Of a stretch of DNA of 64,000 nucleotides, positions 36,972-46,600 are shown piece by piece. Origin of the DNA: Chloroflexota bacterium (GTDB lineage Bacteria; Chloroflexota; Anaerolineae; Anaerolineales; VGOW01); assembly GCA_016197225.1 (NCBI GenBank), contig JACPWC010000031.1, forward strand, positions 62,001-126,000, written 5' to 3'. The translations under genes and the position numbers were made by a program. Below the pieces are notes generated by a model. It did not search any database. It worked only from the letters and a program-made list of their open reading frames with translations, and was not told the origin of the DNA. The first letter of the stretch is position 1. The number at the start of each line of letters is the position of its first letter.

Positions 36972-37012
36972 CCGCGTCCTCGCGGGCGGCCAACCGCGAG
37001 GACGCGGTTGGA
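36972..37012. repeat. GC-rich palindromic repeat after thrC
   Basis: CCGCGTCCTCGCGG and its exact complement (36994-37007) flank an 8-base loop. The right arm can also self-pair (CCAACCGCG with CGCGGTTGG). Repeat-like, without a T tract. Confidence 0.8.
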
Positions 37013-37063
37013 TAAGGTTTAATCGCTAAATCGAAATCAACCGAGCAGCACCAACCCAAAAAA

Positions 37064-37096
37064 GGCCCGGCTTCATGCACGAAGCCGGGCCTCTTC
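37064..37096. terminator. Bidirectional terminator between convergent genes
   Basis: GGCCCGGCTTC and GAAGCCGGGCC around ATGCAC, with AAAAAA before and TCTTCTTTTT after. It separates rightward thrC from the leftward glycan operon. Confidence 0.92.
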
Positions 37097-37105
37097 TTTT
37101 TGTGA

Positions 37106-37831
37106 TTACGGCTTGGGCGTGTTTGACGGTGACGAGCCGCCGTTGCCGTTGCCGCCCCCTCCGCCTCCATTTCCACCACCTCCTCCGCCTCCATCTTCAG
37201 GTTTCGGCGTGCGTGTCGGTTCGGGCGTGTTGGACGAATTGGGCGTTTTCGTCGGCTCTTCAGTGCGAGTCGGCTCAGGCGTATTGGACGGCTGAGGCGT
37301 TTTGGTCGGCTCGAAGGTGTTGGTGGGTTGCGGCGTGTTCGAGGGCGACGAGCCGGAGTCTTGGCCAGGCTCTGGCGTGCGAGTCGGTTCAACCGTGTTG
37401 GACGGCGACGGCCCGCTGGACTCAGATGTGTTGGTGGGAACGGCAGGCGGCTCGGTGGGTTGGGCCGTGTTGGATGGCGACGGCCCGGCGTTGTCGCCGC
37501 TCCCGTTGTTGCTCTGAGACGAGCCGTTGCCTGACGACGAAGATTGAATAGAGTTGGAAGTGGTGGCCTGAGCTTCAACGGTGGCGGCGTTTTCGGTGGA
37601 TACCGTTTGCAGTTGCAGTTCGATCTGCGCGCGCGTGTCGGGATCGGTTGTCAGAGAGAGTTGAAGTTCGAGCGCAGGCTGGCGGAGCGAGTAGAGAACA
37701 TCGCCGGGCTTGCTGGCAACCGCCGCATTCGTGATCGTCGAGAGCAGAATGAACAGGCTGATGAGCGTGACAGCCAGCGCCGGCAGGGCCAGGACGGGAA
37801 GCGCAATTTTGCGCGCTAAACGGTTGAACAT
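37106..37831 (-). CDS. Membrane-anchored TP-rich protein (DUF5667-like N-terminus)
   Basis: 241 residues. An N-terminal membrane helix (LPVLALPALAVTLISLFIL) is followed by KPGDVLYSLRQPALELQLSLTTD, which resembles the DUF5667 pattern. The rest is low complexity: repeated SPSNT, PEPTRTPEP and PTKTP units, then a Gly-rich stretch. Such tails are extracellular stalks or glycosylation sites in Chloroflexota and Actinobacteria. It is the last gene of the leftward operon, 21 bases after the TPR gene. Confidence 0.75.
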   Translation of the reverse strand: MFNRLARKIALPVLALPALAVTLISLFILLSTITNAAVASKPGDVLYSLRQPALELQLSLTTDPDTRAQIELQLQTVSTENAATVEAQATTSNSIQSSSSGNGSSQSNNGSGDNAGPSPSNTAQPTEPPAVPTNTSESSGPSPSNTVEPTRTPEPGQDSGSSPSNTPQPTNTFEPTKTPQPSNTPEPTRTEEPTKTPNSSNTPEPTRTPKPEDGGGGGGGNGGGGGGNGNGGSSPSNTPKP

Positions 37832-37852
37832 TGAAAACGATTCCTTTTTGAT

Positions 37853-38686
37853 TCAGGGTTGAAGTTGTTGTAGTTGCTGGCCGGCTTGCGTTGCCCAGGT
37901 CGAGTCGGGCGCAAGGCTGAGCACCAGCCTGAATTCCTGCCGCGCCTTCTCGGCCTCGGCCTGGTAAGCGTAAACCACGCCCAGGTTGTAGTGCGCGGGC
38001 GCGTGGTCGGGGGCCAGGGCCACCGCCTTCTCAAGCGCCAATTCCGCCTTAGCCAGCTCTCCTGCGTTCGCATAAGCCACGCCCAAATTAAGTTGCGCCG
38101 TCGAAGAGGCGGGCGCAAGCATCACCGCCTGCTCGTAAGGCGTCAACGCCTCAACAAACTTGCCCTGATCCTGATACAAGTTGCCAAGCCCGATGTAAGC
38201 CTGAGCCAGGTTCGGGTCGGCCTCCAGCGCCGTTTGATATGCGGCCTCGGCTTTGGCCCATTCATTCAGCGCATGGTAGAGGGCGGCCAGGTTGTAATGC
38301 GCCTCGGCCAGCGCCGGATCAAAAGCGATGGCGGTTTGATATTCGGCAATCGCTTCATCCTGTCGCCCAAGTTGGGTCAGGGTGAGGCCCAGGCTGTTGT
38401 GCCAGTTGGCCTGGTTGGGGGCCTGCGCCAGCGCCGCGCGAAAACGCGCTTCGGCCAGAAGATAATCCCCCGCGTCGTAAGCGACCAATCCGTCCAGGTA
38501 GATTTGAGCCGGATCGGGCGTCTCGGTTGGAAGTTGTGTTGGAGACGGGGTGACGACTAATGGCGTGCCAGCCACAATGCGCGACGGGTCAACCGTCGCC
38601 AGGGTGTAGAACGTCATCGCGCTCACCCCCAGCGGCAGGGCCAGCATCGCCAGGAATCCCAGCGCCAGCCAGCGATTGACGATCAT
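37853..38686 (-). CDS. TPR-repeat protein with membrane anchor
   Basis: 277 residues: one N-terminal membrane helix, a Thr/Pro linker, then about six tetratricopeptide repeats from residue 60 (for example AHYNLAALYHALNEWAKAEAAYQ, with the A/G-Y-A positions). TPRs mediate protein contacts. The start overlaps the ABC exporter stop by four bases (ATGA), which suggests a role in the same export or assembly process, but no enzymatic motif is present. Confidence 0.88.
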   Translation of the reverse strand: MIVNRWLALGFLAMLALPLGVSAMTFYTLATVDPSRIVAGTPLVVTPSPTQLPTETPDPAQIYLDGLVAYDAGDYLLAEARFRAALAQAPNQANWHNSLGLTLTQLGRQDEAIAEYQTAIAFDPALAEAHYNLAALYHALNEWAKAEAAYQTALEADPNLAQAYIGLGNLYQDQGKFVEALTPYEQAVMLAPASSTAQLNLGVAYANAGELAKAELALEKAVALAPDHAPAHYNLGVVYAYQAEAEKARQEFRLVLSLAPDSTWATQAGQQLQQLQP

Positions 38687-40536
38687 CGGGCCACACCTTC
38701 CAACACCGGCATGGCCACATCGGCGCCGCGTTGCAACTGCACCAGCCGGGCGTAATGCCCGCCGAGCCGGATGAGGTCGGCGTGGCGGCCCTTCTCCACG
38801 ATACGGCCCTGCTCAAGCACCACGATGAGGTCGGCGTCGCGAATGGTAGACAGGCGATGGGCGATGATGAAGGTCGTGCGGCCCTGCATCAGGCGCTCCA
38901 GCGCGCTCATCACCAGTTCTTCCGATTCAGCGTCGAGGGCCGCCGTCGGCTCGTCGAGGATCAAAATGGGGGCGTTGCGCAACAAGGCGCGAGCGATGGC
39001 GATCCGTTGCCGCTGGCCGCCAGACAGCGTTGCGCCGCGCTCGCCGATGAGGGTCTCGTAACCTTTGGGCAGGCGGCGGATGAATTCGTCGGCGTTGGCG
39101 GCGCGGGCGGCGGCCAGAATATCGGCCTCGCTGGCGCCGGGGCGGCCATAGCCAATGTTGTCGCGGAGGGTGGTGGCGAACAGGACCGACTCCTGCGGCA
39201 CGAGGGCAAACTGTCGTTGCAGGTCTTCTAATTTGATGTCACGCACGTTGACGCCGTCAATCAGAATCTGGCCCGCGCTCACGTCATAGAAGCGGATGAG
39301 GAGATTGGTGATGGTGGACTTGCCCGCGCCGGTCGCGCCGATCAGCGCCACCACCTGTCCGGCATCCACCCGCAAATCAAAATCTTGAAGGGTGGGCCGG
39401 TCTGGCGCGCTGGCGTAGGCAAACGTCACGTGGTCAAACGTCACCTGGCCTCTGGCCCGGCGCAGAGAGCGGGCGTTTGGCGACTGACGGATGCCAACAT
39501 CGGCGTCCAACAACTCCGAGAGTCGATCCGCGCCGACGGCGGCCTTCTGCAACTCTCCGGCCAGCGAGCCGAACTTCTTCAGCGGCTTGTAGATCGAACT
39601 GAGGTACGACAGGAAGAGCAACAACTCGCCGACGCTGAGCTGGCCGATCAGAATTTGCGAGACGCCATACCAGATCACCGCCGCCGTGCCCGCCGCCTGA
39701 ATGAAATCAATCACCGGACTGAACGAGGCCGTCCAACGGATGGACTGCAACCCGGCGCGGACGCGCTCTTTGCCGTGCGCCTCAAAACGGGCCTGCTCGT
39801 AAGATTCGCGCCCAAAGGCCTTCACCACCCGAATCGCTTCCATGGTTTCCAGCGCCAGGTTTGTCATCTGTCCTTCGTAGTTTCGGGCCGTCCGGGCGCT
39901 TTCGCGAATGTTGCGGCGGAAAGTGAGGAACAGGAAGAACAACAGCGGCACGTAAGCCAGAATGATGATCGAGAAGCGCCAGTTGATAAACAACATCACG
40001 CTGGCAAAGCCCAGGAACGTCACGGCGTTGACCAGCAATTCGCCCAGGCTTCCCACCAGAGCCACCATCACTTTGCTCGAATCGTCCGTCAAGCGTTTGA
40101 CCACGTCGCCCATCCGGCTCTGATCGTAAAATTCGAGCGGCAGTCTTTGGACGTGGCTGAAGACGTCGGAGCGCAGGCGGAAGGTGGCTTTCTCTTGAAT
40201 CGTGCCGTTCATGTACTCGAAGGCGAAAGCGGCCAGGCCCTGCAAAACGGTGAGGCCCAATAGGACAATGCCAAGCACGGCGGTCAGCACCCGTTGATCG
40301 TTTCCAATGAAGAGGGTGATGGCGTCTTTCAACGGGCCGGTGAATAATGTGCCGCCGAGGACGTTGTCTACGATGAGTTTGACAGGCCAGGGGGCGAGGG
40401 TGTCCAGCACGGCCACCACCAGAATCAAGCCCAGCGAAACAAGAAGCAGGTTGCTGTACGACTTCAGGTAGTGCAGGTAGCGGGTATCAACGCCGATCAG
40501 CGGAATGTAGCGCCTGCGGGTTTCCTTGAGGTTCAT
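38683..40536 (-). CDS. ABC exporter, fused permease and ATPase
   Basis: 617 residues from ATG 40536 (MNLKETRRRYIPL), chosen because GGAGG lies 4 bases upstream; ATG 40551 is an alternative. Six membrane helices in 1-330 belong to the type 1 exporter fold. The ATPase has Walker A GATGAGKST near 398, signature LSGGQRQRIA near 503 and Walker B ILILDEPTAALD near 522. It works as a homodimer in the inner membrane, as in MsbA-like lipid or polysaccharide exporters. The position behind glycosyltransferases suggests export of a lipid-linked glycan. Confidence 0.94.
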   Translation of the reverse strand: MNLKETRRRYIPLIGVDTRYLHYLKSYSNLLLVSLGLILVVAVLDTLAPWPVKLIVDNVLGGTLFTGPLKDAITLFIGNDQRVLTAVLGIVLLGLTVLQGLAAFAFEYMNGTIQEKATFRLRSDVFSHVQRLPLEFYDQSRMGDVVKRLTDDSSKVMVALVGSLGELLVNAVTFLGFASVMLFINWRFSIIILAYVPLLFFLFLTFRRNIRESARTARNYEGQMTNLALETMEAIRVVKAFGRESYEQARFEAHGKERVRAGLQSIRWTASFSPVIDFIQAAGTAAVIWYGVSQILIGQLSVGELLLFLSYLSSIYKPLKKFGSLAGELQKAAVGADRLSELLDADVGIRQSPNARSLRRARGQVTFDHVTFAYASAPDRPTLQDFDLRVDAGQVVALIGATGAGKSTITNLLIRFYDVSAGQILIDGVNVRDIKLEDLQRQFALVPQESVLFATTLRDNIGYGRPGASEADILAAARAANADEFIRRLPKGYETLIGERGATLSGGQRQRIAIARALLRNAPILILDEPTAALDAESEELVMSALERLMQGRTTFIIAHRLSTIRDADLIVVLEQGRIVEKGRHADLIRLGGHYARLVQLQRGADVAMPVLEGVAR

Positions 40537-42776
40537 GCGACCTCCAGACATTGCTGGGTGCGGTGGAGAAGCGGCTCAAAGTGGCGGCTCCAGTTGGGGC
40601 GGGCGGCGACCACCTTCATCAGACGGAAGAACGTGGCGGCTTCGTAAAAGGCCATTCTCTGTAAAAAGGCTTCGTCCACAAAACGGTGGCTGGCGTAAGT
40701 TTCCAGGAACAGGCCGGCCTCGCGGGAGAACGCATCGAGGTCGTTCAACTGGTCGAGGCCCATGAGGAACAGGTGGGCCAGAAAGTTCGCCGCATCAATA
40801 GCCGGGTCGCCGAGGGCCAGCAGGTCGAAATCAATCAGAGTCAGGCGCGGGCCGTCGAATAAAACCTGGCTGTAGTAGAAGTCGCGATGAACGGGTGTGA
40901 TTGTTTCCGGCGCGGGCAGTTGCGCGGCCCAATCCCGGAGTGCGTCGCGCAAACTCATCACGCTTGCCTCAGATTGAGGGCGGACTTTCAGCAAGGCGGC
41001 GGCGAAGAGGGACAGATTTTCCACTTCGTTCGTCAGAAGATACCGGCTCAACGGCTCTTCGCCGGCGCAGGCGGTTGCCAACCCGGACTCATGCAATTTG
41101 GCGATGCCCTGCGCGCTTCGCCGGACGTGCATTCGAATGTCGTCCGTTTTGCGGGCCAGCGCATTGAGGGTGGTTCCGCTCGCCCGTTCCTGCAACAACA
41201 TTCGCATTTCGGGGATGTAAGCCAGCGGTTGCGAAACGTGAATCCCGTCTGCCGCCGCCGGCCCAAAGCATCCCTGCCACAAACGCTGTTGCAGACGAAA
41301 GAGGCGCAGGCCGCGTTCGTCTTTGAAAACTTTGCCGATCACGTTTTGGCCGCCGGCCAGTTGGTAGGCCAGCACACAGCGCCGCCCCGGCTTGTATTTG
41401 AGCACTTCGATGGCCTCGACGACGACCGGCGGCGACAGGTGTTGTGAGAGAAGCGGCGCGGCCAGGTCGGCGCGCGAGGCGCAATAGAGACGCTGGCGGA
41501 GTTTGTGATCGAAGATCGGAAGTGGGACGGGCCGGGGTTCAGCCGCCGGTGTGGATTGGGTGGCGGCTGAACCGTCAACCCAGGCCACCACTGCGCCGGC
41601 GTTTTTATCCCAGGTGTGATATTCGAGAATGTGAGTCGCCGCCTTCCAGCCGATCTCTTTGGCGCGAGCCGGGTTGGCCGTCAGGGCGAGAATGGAATTT
41701 GCCAGCGAGTCGGCGTTGCCCGGCGAATAAAGGCCGCCGGTCTCGCCGTCTCTGATCAACTCGGCCACCTGCCCGATGTCGGCGGCCACCGTCGGCGCGC
41801 CGCAAGCCAGGTATTCGAAAACTTTGAGCGGCGAGAAGTAGAAGTCGGCTAGCGGTGGATGCGGCGAGACGGCCACGTCCATGGCTGCGATGTGAGCCGG
41901 GACCTGATCGTGAGCGATGGGGCCGGTGAGGGTGACGGCCTGATCCAGGCCGAGCAGGCTGATGGCCGACCTAAGCGACTCGGGCATGTCGCCCACCAGC
42001 AGAAGGTGAAAGCGCGAGTCGGCGGCGAGCAGTTGAACAAAGGCCGCGAGCAGAGTGTCCAGGTCGTGCCAGGGCCGGGGCCGCCCGACGAAGCCGATGA
42101 CAATTTGATCTTTCAATCCGTAGCTGGCGCGGATTTGCTGGCCGGACACGCCGGGATGAAAGTGAGCGATGTCTACCGCGTTGGGCAGGACGTGAACGCG
42201 CTCCGGCGGTGCGCCTTGCTTGAGAACGTAATCGCGCAAGTTGTCTGAAACGACACTGATGGCGCTGGCCCTTGTCAATTGTTCACTTTCGATCCGGGCC
42301 GCCGTTTCAGCGTCGGCCAGAGCGCGATAACGCGAGGCTTCGAGGCGCAGGGGCGCGTTGACTTCGAGAACCAGCGGCAGGCCGGTTTCACGGCTGAGGC
42401 GCGCGCCGGCATTGCTCCACAGAGAATAACGCTCGTAGATGAAATCGAATGCGCCCGACTCAATTTGCCCTCGCGCCGCTTCAGCCAAAACGCCGGCGTA
42501 CCCCTGGGCTTGCGCTTCGCGAGCGTTCAGTTCGCGAGCGTTCAATTCGTCCGCCGTTTCGGGCAGCGGCACGACGACGATGTTGGCCGACGGCGAAGGG
42601 CCGTCTGCCGGGCCGGGGTTGGGCGCCATCAACGTCACCGAGTGCCCGGCGCGGTTGAAGGCCTCGGCCAGCGCCCGCACGTGAATGGCGGCGCCTTTGT
42701 GTCCACGAACGGGGATGCCCCGATCAGCACAGAGGTAAAGGATATTCATCGGTTTCTGGTTGCCGGGAGTCATCAT
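40533..42776 (-). CDS. GT4 glycosyltransferase fused to APH-fold kinase
   Basis: ATG 42776 overlaps the stop of the preceding gene (ATGA) with GGAG upstream; 747 residues. Residues 1-385 are a GT-B fold GT4 enzyme (NILYLCADRGIPVRGHKGAAIHVR, with an EY donor motif VFEYLACGAPTVA). From about 440 there is an aminoglycoside-phosphotransferase/choline-kinase fold with catalytic HRDFYYSQ near 629 and metal-binding LIDFD. The product probably transfers a sugar and also phosphorylates a sugar or lipid. The fusion is unusual and its substrate unknown. Confidence 0.85.
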   Translation of the reverse strand: MMTPGNQKPMNILYLCADRGIPVRGHKGAAIHVRALAEAFNRAGHSVTLMAPNPGPADGPSPSANIVVVPLPETADELNARELNAREAQAQGYAGVLAEAARGQIESGAFDFIYERYSLWSNAGARLSRETGLPLVLEVNAPLRLEASRYRALADAETAARIESEQLTRASAISVVSDNLRDYVLKQGAPPERVHVLPNAVDIAHFHPGVSGQQIRASYGLKDQIVIGFVGRPRPWHDLDTLLAAFVQLLAADSRFHLLLVGDMPESLRSAISLLGLDQAVTLTGPIAHDQVPAHIAAMDVAVSPHPPLADFYFSPLKVFEYLACGAPTVAADIGQVAELIRDGETGGLYSPGNADSLANSILALTANPARAKEIGWKAATHILEYHTWDKNAGAVVAWVDGSAATQSTPAAEPRPVPLPIFDHKLRQRLYCASRADLAAPLLSQHLSPPVVVEAIEVLKYKPGRRCVLAYQLAGGQNVIGKVFKDERGLRLFRLQQRLWQGCFGPAAADGIHVSQPLAYIPEMRMLLQERASGTTLNALARKTDDIRMHVRRSAQGIAKLHESGLATACAGEEPLSRYLLTNEVENLSLFAAALLKVRPQSEASVMSLRDALRDWAAQLPAPETITPVHRDFYYSQVLFDGPRLTLIDFDLLALGDPAIDAANFLAHLFLMGLDQLNDLDAFSREAGLFLETYASHRFVDEAFLQRMAFYEAATFFRLMKVVAARPNWSRHFEPLLHRTQQCLEVA

Positions 42777-44071
42777 GCCTGCTCCAAACATTCGGTCGCT
42801 TCCTGCAGCAACAGCCAGGTCAGCGAGTCCGGCCCGGCCAATGCTTCAACGTGGGGCGCGTGCCGGAACGTTCGCATTGCCATACGGACCAGAGCCAGGC
42901 TCTGCATCAGGCGGACGCGCACTTCTAATTCGTTATCCAATTCGGGGGAACGCGCCTGATACTCAGCCAGAAATTCATCTGCGAGATCGCTTAAGAAGGC
43001 TTGACCGGTCGCCGCCGCCGTCCGGCGCAGGTCGGCCATGAAGTTGCCCACGTCAATCGCCGGGTCGCCGAAGCCGGCCCGGTCAAAGTCCACCACGCCC
43101 AGCCGGTCGCCGTCGAGCAGAAGTTGAGCGGTCTTGTAGTCGCCGTGCAGAAACACGCTGGGCGCTGAATCAAGCCGAACGAGGCGCGCCTTGATCTGCT
43201 CACGCAGGGCGTCAACTTGCCCGGCGAGTTCGGGCGCTACGAGATGCAGTTGGCCGGCCCGCTGGCCGTGACGTTCCCAGTCGGAGTCCAATGATCGCCA
43301 TGACTCGCAGTGGACTTGAAGACGATGGATTTTAGACAAAGCCTCAGCCGCCAACCGGATGGCGGCCCGGCTCTGTTCCATTCCCGTTTGCTCCAGCGCC
43401 CGATCCATTGACACGCCGGGGAGCCATTCCATGAGAAGCAGTTCACCGACGACAGCGAGCGGTTTGGGGGTGAGGAGGCCGCGAATTGTTCCCTGCAAAT
43501 GAACGTCTTTCATCACCTGTCGCACGCTCTCAACCAGCGGCCCCGGCGTGTAAAGCTTGCCCAGCATTTTGGTTGAACCGACGCGATAACGAAGGATGCT
43601 CCGCCGGTGAGCGTAGTAAGCCAGCACTTTAATTTCAGGGCGGCGATTTGAGTCGCCGAACACTTGCGCCATTTCTCGTGGATCGAGGGCGCGTGCCAGG
43701 AACGGGAGTTTCCAGTCGGACGGAAAAAACTCGACCAGGCACGATGGCTCAGGCAGAAATACTGCCGAGCCGCAACGAGCCTGGTAGTGTTGGGCGAATA
43801 CTTCCTGAAGTTTGGCGCGTTGGCCGAAGGTGACGACACAACGAGCGGCCTGTTCCAGGTCGCTCTCGAACTCAAGCCGGTAGACGGCGAAGCACTCTTT
43901 GCCAGGCGAGTAAGTGACCCGCTCGAGGCGCGCCTCAGTCACTTGTCGCGAGTCGTTCAGGGCGGGCAGAACCGTCTCGTTGAAGAATCCGGCCATCTCG
44001 TCGGGCCGCCAGGCCATTTCGAGGTGGCGCAATTTTGGGTCGGGGCGCAGGGCGCTCTCTACAAGTAGCAT
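42773..44071 (-). CDS. APH/choline-kinase-fold phosphotransferase
   Basis: Start ATG 44071 (MLLVESALRPDP) with GGAG upstream; the longer frame to 44332 overlaps the GT4 gene and has an Arg/Cys-rich, non-protein-like N-terminus. 432 residues with HGDYKTAQ (catalytic Asp, near 306) and VVDFDRAGFGDPAIDVGNF (metal-binding). It should phosphorylate a hydroxyl, probably of a sugar or glycolipid intermediate. It is likely a paralogue of the kinase half of the following GT4-kinase gene. Confidence 0.85.
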   Translation of the reverse strand: MLLVESALRPDPKLRHLEMAWRPDEMAGFFNETVLPALNDSRQVTEARLERVTYSPGKECFAVYRLEFESDLEQAARCVVTFGQRAKLQEVFAQHYQARCGSAVFLPEPSCLVEFFPSDWKLPFLARALDPREMAQVFGDSNRRPEIKVLAYYAHRRSILRYRVGSTKMLGKLYTPGPLVESVRQVMKDVHLQGTIRGLLTPKPLAVVGELLLMEWLPGVSMDRALEQTGMEQSRAAIRLAAEALSKIHRLQVHCESWRSLDSDWERHGQRAGQLHLVAPELAGQVDALREQIKARLVRLDSAPSVFLHGDYKTAQLLLDGDRLGVVDFDRAGFGDPAIDVGNFMADLRRTAAATGQAFLSDLADEFLAEYQARSPELDNELEVRVRLMQSLALVRMAMRTFRHAPHVEALAGPDSLTWLLLQEATECLEQA

Positions 44072-44084
44072 GGCGCGCTCCGAA

Positions 44085-45359
44085 TCAGTGGGCGGCCTGA
44101 AATTGCGCGTACGCAACCGGCGTGTGGAACGCTTGGGTCGAAGTTGACCCGGCCAGCCAGTAATGAAGCACGGCCACGTTCTGGCGCACGTCGAACTCGC
44201 GCTCAACCTTGCGCCGCGCCGCCGCCGAAAACCGCTCGCGCAAGGCCGGGCTGACGAGCAAACGGTCCAGGGCGCGTGCCAGCGCCGCCGGGTTGTTTTG
44301 CGGCGTGAGCAGGCCGTCAACATTGTCGTCAATGATCTCCGGCACGCCGGTCACGTCGGTGGAGATGACGGGCAGGCCGGCGGCCATGGCTTCGAGCAGA
44401 ACGGTGGGCAGGCCGTCGCGGTTGCCGTCCTGGCCGACGATGCACGGGAGGGCGAACACGGTCGCCCGACGGTAGGCGGCCAGCACTTCGTCCTGTGGCC
44501 GCGCCCCGACCAGTTTCACTTGAGATGACAAACCGAGTTCGGCGATCAACTTCCTGAGTTTTCCTTCGAGCGAGCCGTTGCCGATGATCTCGCACCGGAA
44601 TGACGAGCCGTGTTCGGCCAGCAGGGCGCAGGCGCGGATCAAATCTTCCCAGCCTTTCTTTTCGATGAGGCGGCCCACCCCTAGAATCAGGTTGGGTTCG
44701 CGCGGTGTGGCCGGGTTGGGGCGGAACATTTCCAGATCAATGCCGTTGAAGAGGCGGCGAATGTCGCCAACGCCTTCGGGCGTCAGGTCTTGCAGGTAGA
44801 GGCGGTTGAACTCGCTGACGGTGACGACGAAGCGGGCGGCTCCGATCTTTTGGCGAAGGGAGTCGATGTTAACATCGCGATGATAAATGTCTTTGGCGTG
44901 AGCAGTGAAGCTGTAGGGCGTGCCAATAAGATCGTGGACGAGGCCGGCGACGCGAGTTGCGCTGGTGGCGAAGTGGGCGTGAACGGCGTCTACCGGGTGG
45001 CGGAGCAGGTGGTCGGCGATGAAGCCGGCTTTGAGAAAGTATTTGAGGCGGGCTTCAAAGTCATCGTCTCTGGCCGTGAGAACGTTGCTCAACACACGCA
45101 GATAGCGCGAGCGATCCGCTTTGAAGAGGGCGCGATGGGCGGGCAGAAACTTTTCGGCCTCGGCCAGCGGAAACTCTGGCGTGTAGATGACCTGCGCCTG
45201 CACCCGGGCCAGGCTGGCATGAAAGCGTCCGTCGTTGGGCCGGTGGAGCGAATAGATGCGGACGTTCAGGCCCTGGCGCTCCAACTCCAGAATTTCGTTG
45301 ACGACGAAGGTCTCCGAAAAGCGCGGATACATCTTGACGAGATAGGCAATGGTCGTCAT
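44085..45359 (-). CDS. GT4-family glycosyltransferase
   Basis: 424 residues in a GT-B fold. It starts IAYLVKMYPRFSETFVVNEI, a pattern of GT4 enzymes in polysaccharide clusters (colanic-acid WcaL-like), has the nucleotide-sugar site GVGRLIEKKGWEDLI and donor-binding EAMAAGLPVISTDVTGVPEII. It adds a sugar to a lipid-linked or exported acceptor in the cytoplasm. It overlaps the upstream gene by four bases and lies 13 bases before the kinase. Confidence 0.93.
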   Translation of the reverse strand: MTTIAYLVKMYPRFSETFVVNEILELERQGLNVRIYSLHRPNDGRFHASLARVQAQVIYTPEFPLAEAEKFLPAHRALFKADRSRYLRVLSNVLTARDDDFEARLKYFLKAGFIADHLLRHPVDAVHAHFATSATRVAGLVHDLIGTPYSFTAHAKDIYHRDVNIDSLRQKIGAARFVVTVSEFNRLYLQDLTPEGVGDIRRLFNGIDLEMFRPNPATPREPNLILGVGRLIEKKGWEDLIRACALLAEHGSSFRCEIIGNGSLEGKLRKLIAELGLSSQVKLVGARPQDEVLAAYRRATVFALPCIVGQDGNRDGLPTVLLEAMAAGLPVISTDVTGVPEIIDDNVDGLLTPQNNPAALARALDRLLVSPALRERFSAAARRKVEREFDVRQNVAVLHYWLAGSTSTQAFHTPVAYAQFQAAH

Positions 45360-46600
45360 GCGGCAACTCTTTCAAAGAAGGCTTCGGCATTGACGGTTTG
45401 CCGGGTGTGGCTGGGAAGCGAAGGCGGGGCAACCAAGTCGGTGATGGCCCGGCCCACGCGCGAGAGGCCGTTCATGTCCAGCATCCGGGCGGGGCGCGGC
45501 TCGGCCAGGGCCGACTCGATCTCGGCGGCCAGCCGTTCGGGCGAGAGTTGCTCGGGCATCAACATGCGGGCCAGGCCGCGCGCGGCCAGCCGTTCGGCGC
45601 GCAAAAGTTGTTCGGTGCGCGGGCGGGTGCGCGGAACAAGAAGCGAACGCGCGCCCAGGGTGAGAACTTCGCAAACGGTGTTGTAGCCGGCCATGCTGAT
45701 CACCAGATCAGCCGCCGCCAGATAACTGCCGAGATCGGGCGTGAACTCGACGATAGTCAGGTGGTTGGCGCGAGCGGACTGGCGCAGAAGTTTGCGCTTG
45801 CTGTGAGGCATGAGCGGGCCGGTGACGATCAGGCTATGAAACGGCGCGCCGCCGGGCCAGTTGCCGAGCATTTCCAAATATGCCTGGATGATTTCGTAAC
45901 CATCGCCGCCGCCGCCAACGGTGACCACGACGAAGGGGTTGTCGCCAATGCCCAACTCGCGGCGGACGACTTCGGGACTGCGTTTGGCGTCGGCGCGGCC
46001 CAGGTAGCCGCATTCGATCAACTTGGCCTCGGCGCTGGCCGACATGCCATAAACCTCAACCGGATCAAAAATGTTGCGTTCGCCGTAGAGCAAAATGTGA
46101 TCGTAGACTTCGTCGTGGAGTTGCGGCACGCCCGACGCTTCCCATTCGGCGCGGGTGGCGCCGGCGTCGTCTTCGATGTCGCGCATGCCCAGCACCAGTT
46201 TTGTTTCCGGCGACCAGGTTTTGAGATAACGCAGGGCCGGGAGCATTTCGCCCTGCACGCCGGCGGGGGACTTGTCCACCAGCACCAGGTCGGGCTTGAA
46301 AGCGGTGACGGCCTGATGAATCATTTGAGTGCGCCAGGCCATGGTTTCGTTGAGCGTCAACGGCAGAGCGCGCGACTGATACTTGCCGCTGGAGCGTTTG
46401 CTGAGGGCGGGTAACTTGATCATGTCCAGCCGGGGCGGCAGACCAAATGCGCCGGCCACCATCGAGCCGGTGATGAGCAACTGGCTGGCTTTCGGCAAAT
46501 CGGCGGCCACTTGCCCGGCAATGGCTAAACTACGGCGCAGGTGGCCGAGGCCGTAGGTGTCGTGCGAGTACAACATGATACGAGCTTTATGAGAAGACAT
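45356..46600 (-). CDS. GT28/MurG-like glycosyltransferase
   Basis: 414 residues. RIMLYSHDTYGLGHLRRSLAI is the Gly/His-rich N-terminal loop of GT-B enzymes, and DLVISMAGYNTVCEVLTLG with RPRTEQLLRAERL is the UDP-sugar C-terminal motif of the GT28 type. First gene of the leftward glycan operon. A possible operator (TTGTTAC-N6-GTAACAA at 46700-46719) is 100 bases upstream. The sugar and acceptor are unknown. Confidence 0.88.
   Translation of the reverse strand: MSSHKARIMLYSHDTYGLGHLRRSLAIAGQVAADLPKASQLLITGSMVAGAFGLPPRLDMIKLPALSKRSSGKYQSRALPLTLNETMAWRTQMIHQAVTAFKPDLVLVDKSPAGVQGEMLPALRYLKTWSPETKLVLGMRDIEDDAGATRAEWEASGVPQLHDEVYDHILLYGERNIFDPVEVYGMSASAEAKLIECGYLGRADAKRSPEVVRRELGIGDNPFVVVTVGGGGDGYEIIQAYLEMLGNWPGGAPFHSLIVTGPLMPHSKRKLLRQSARANHLTIVEFTPDLGSYLAAADLVISMAGYNTVCEVLTLGARSLLVPRTRPRTEQLLRAERLAARGLARMLMPEQLSPERLAAEIESALAEPRPARMLDMNGLSRVGRAITDLVAPPSLPSHTRQTVNAEAFFERVAA

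Noticed and set aside
39385-40263. 292-residue plus-strand frame
   Set aside because: Antisense to the ABC exporter.
45398-46414. 338-residue plus-strand frame
   Set aside because: Antisense to the GT28-like gene; composition not protein-like.
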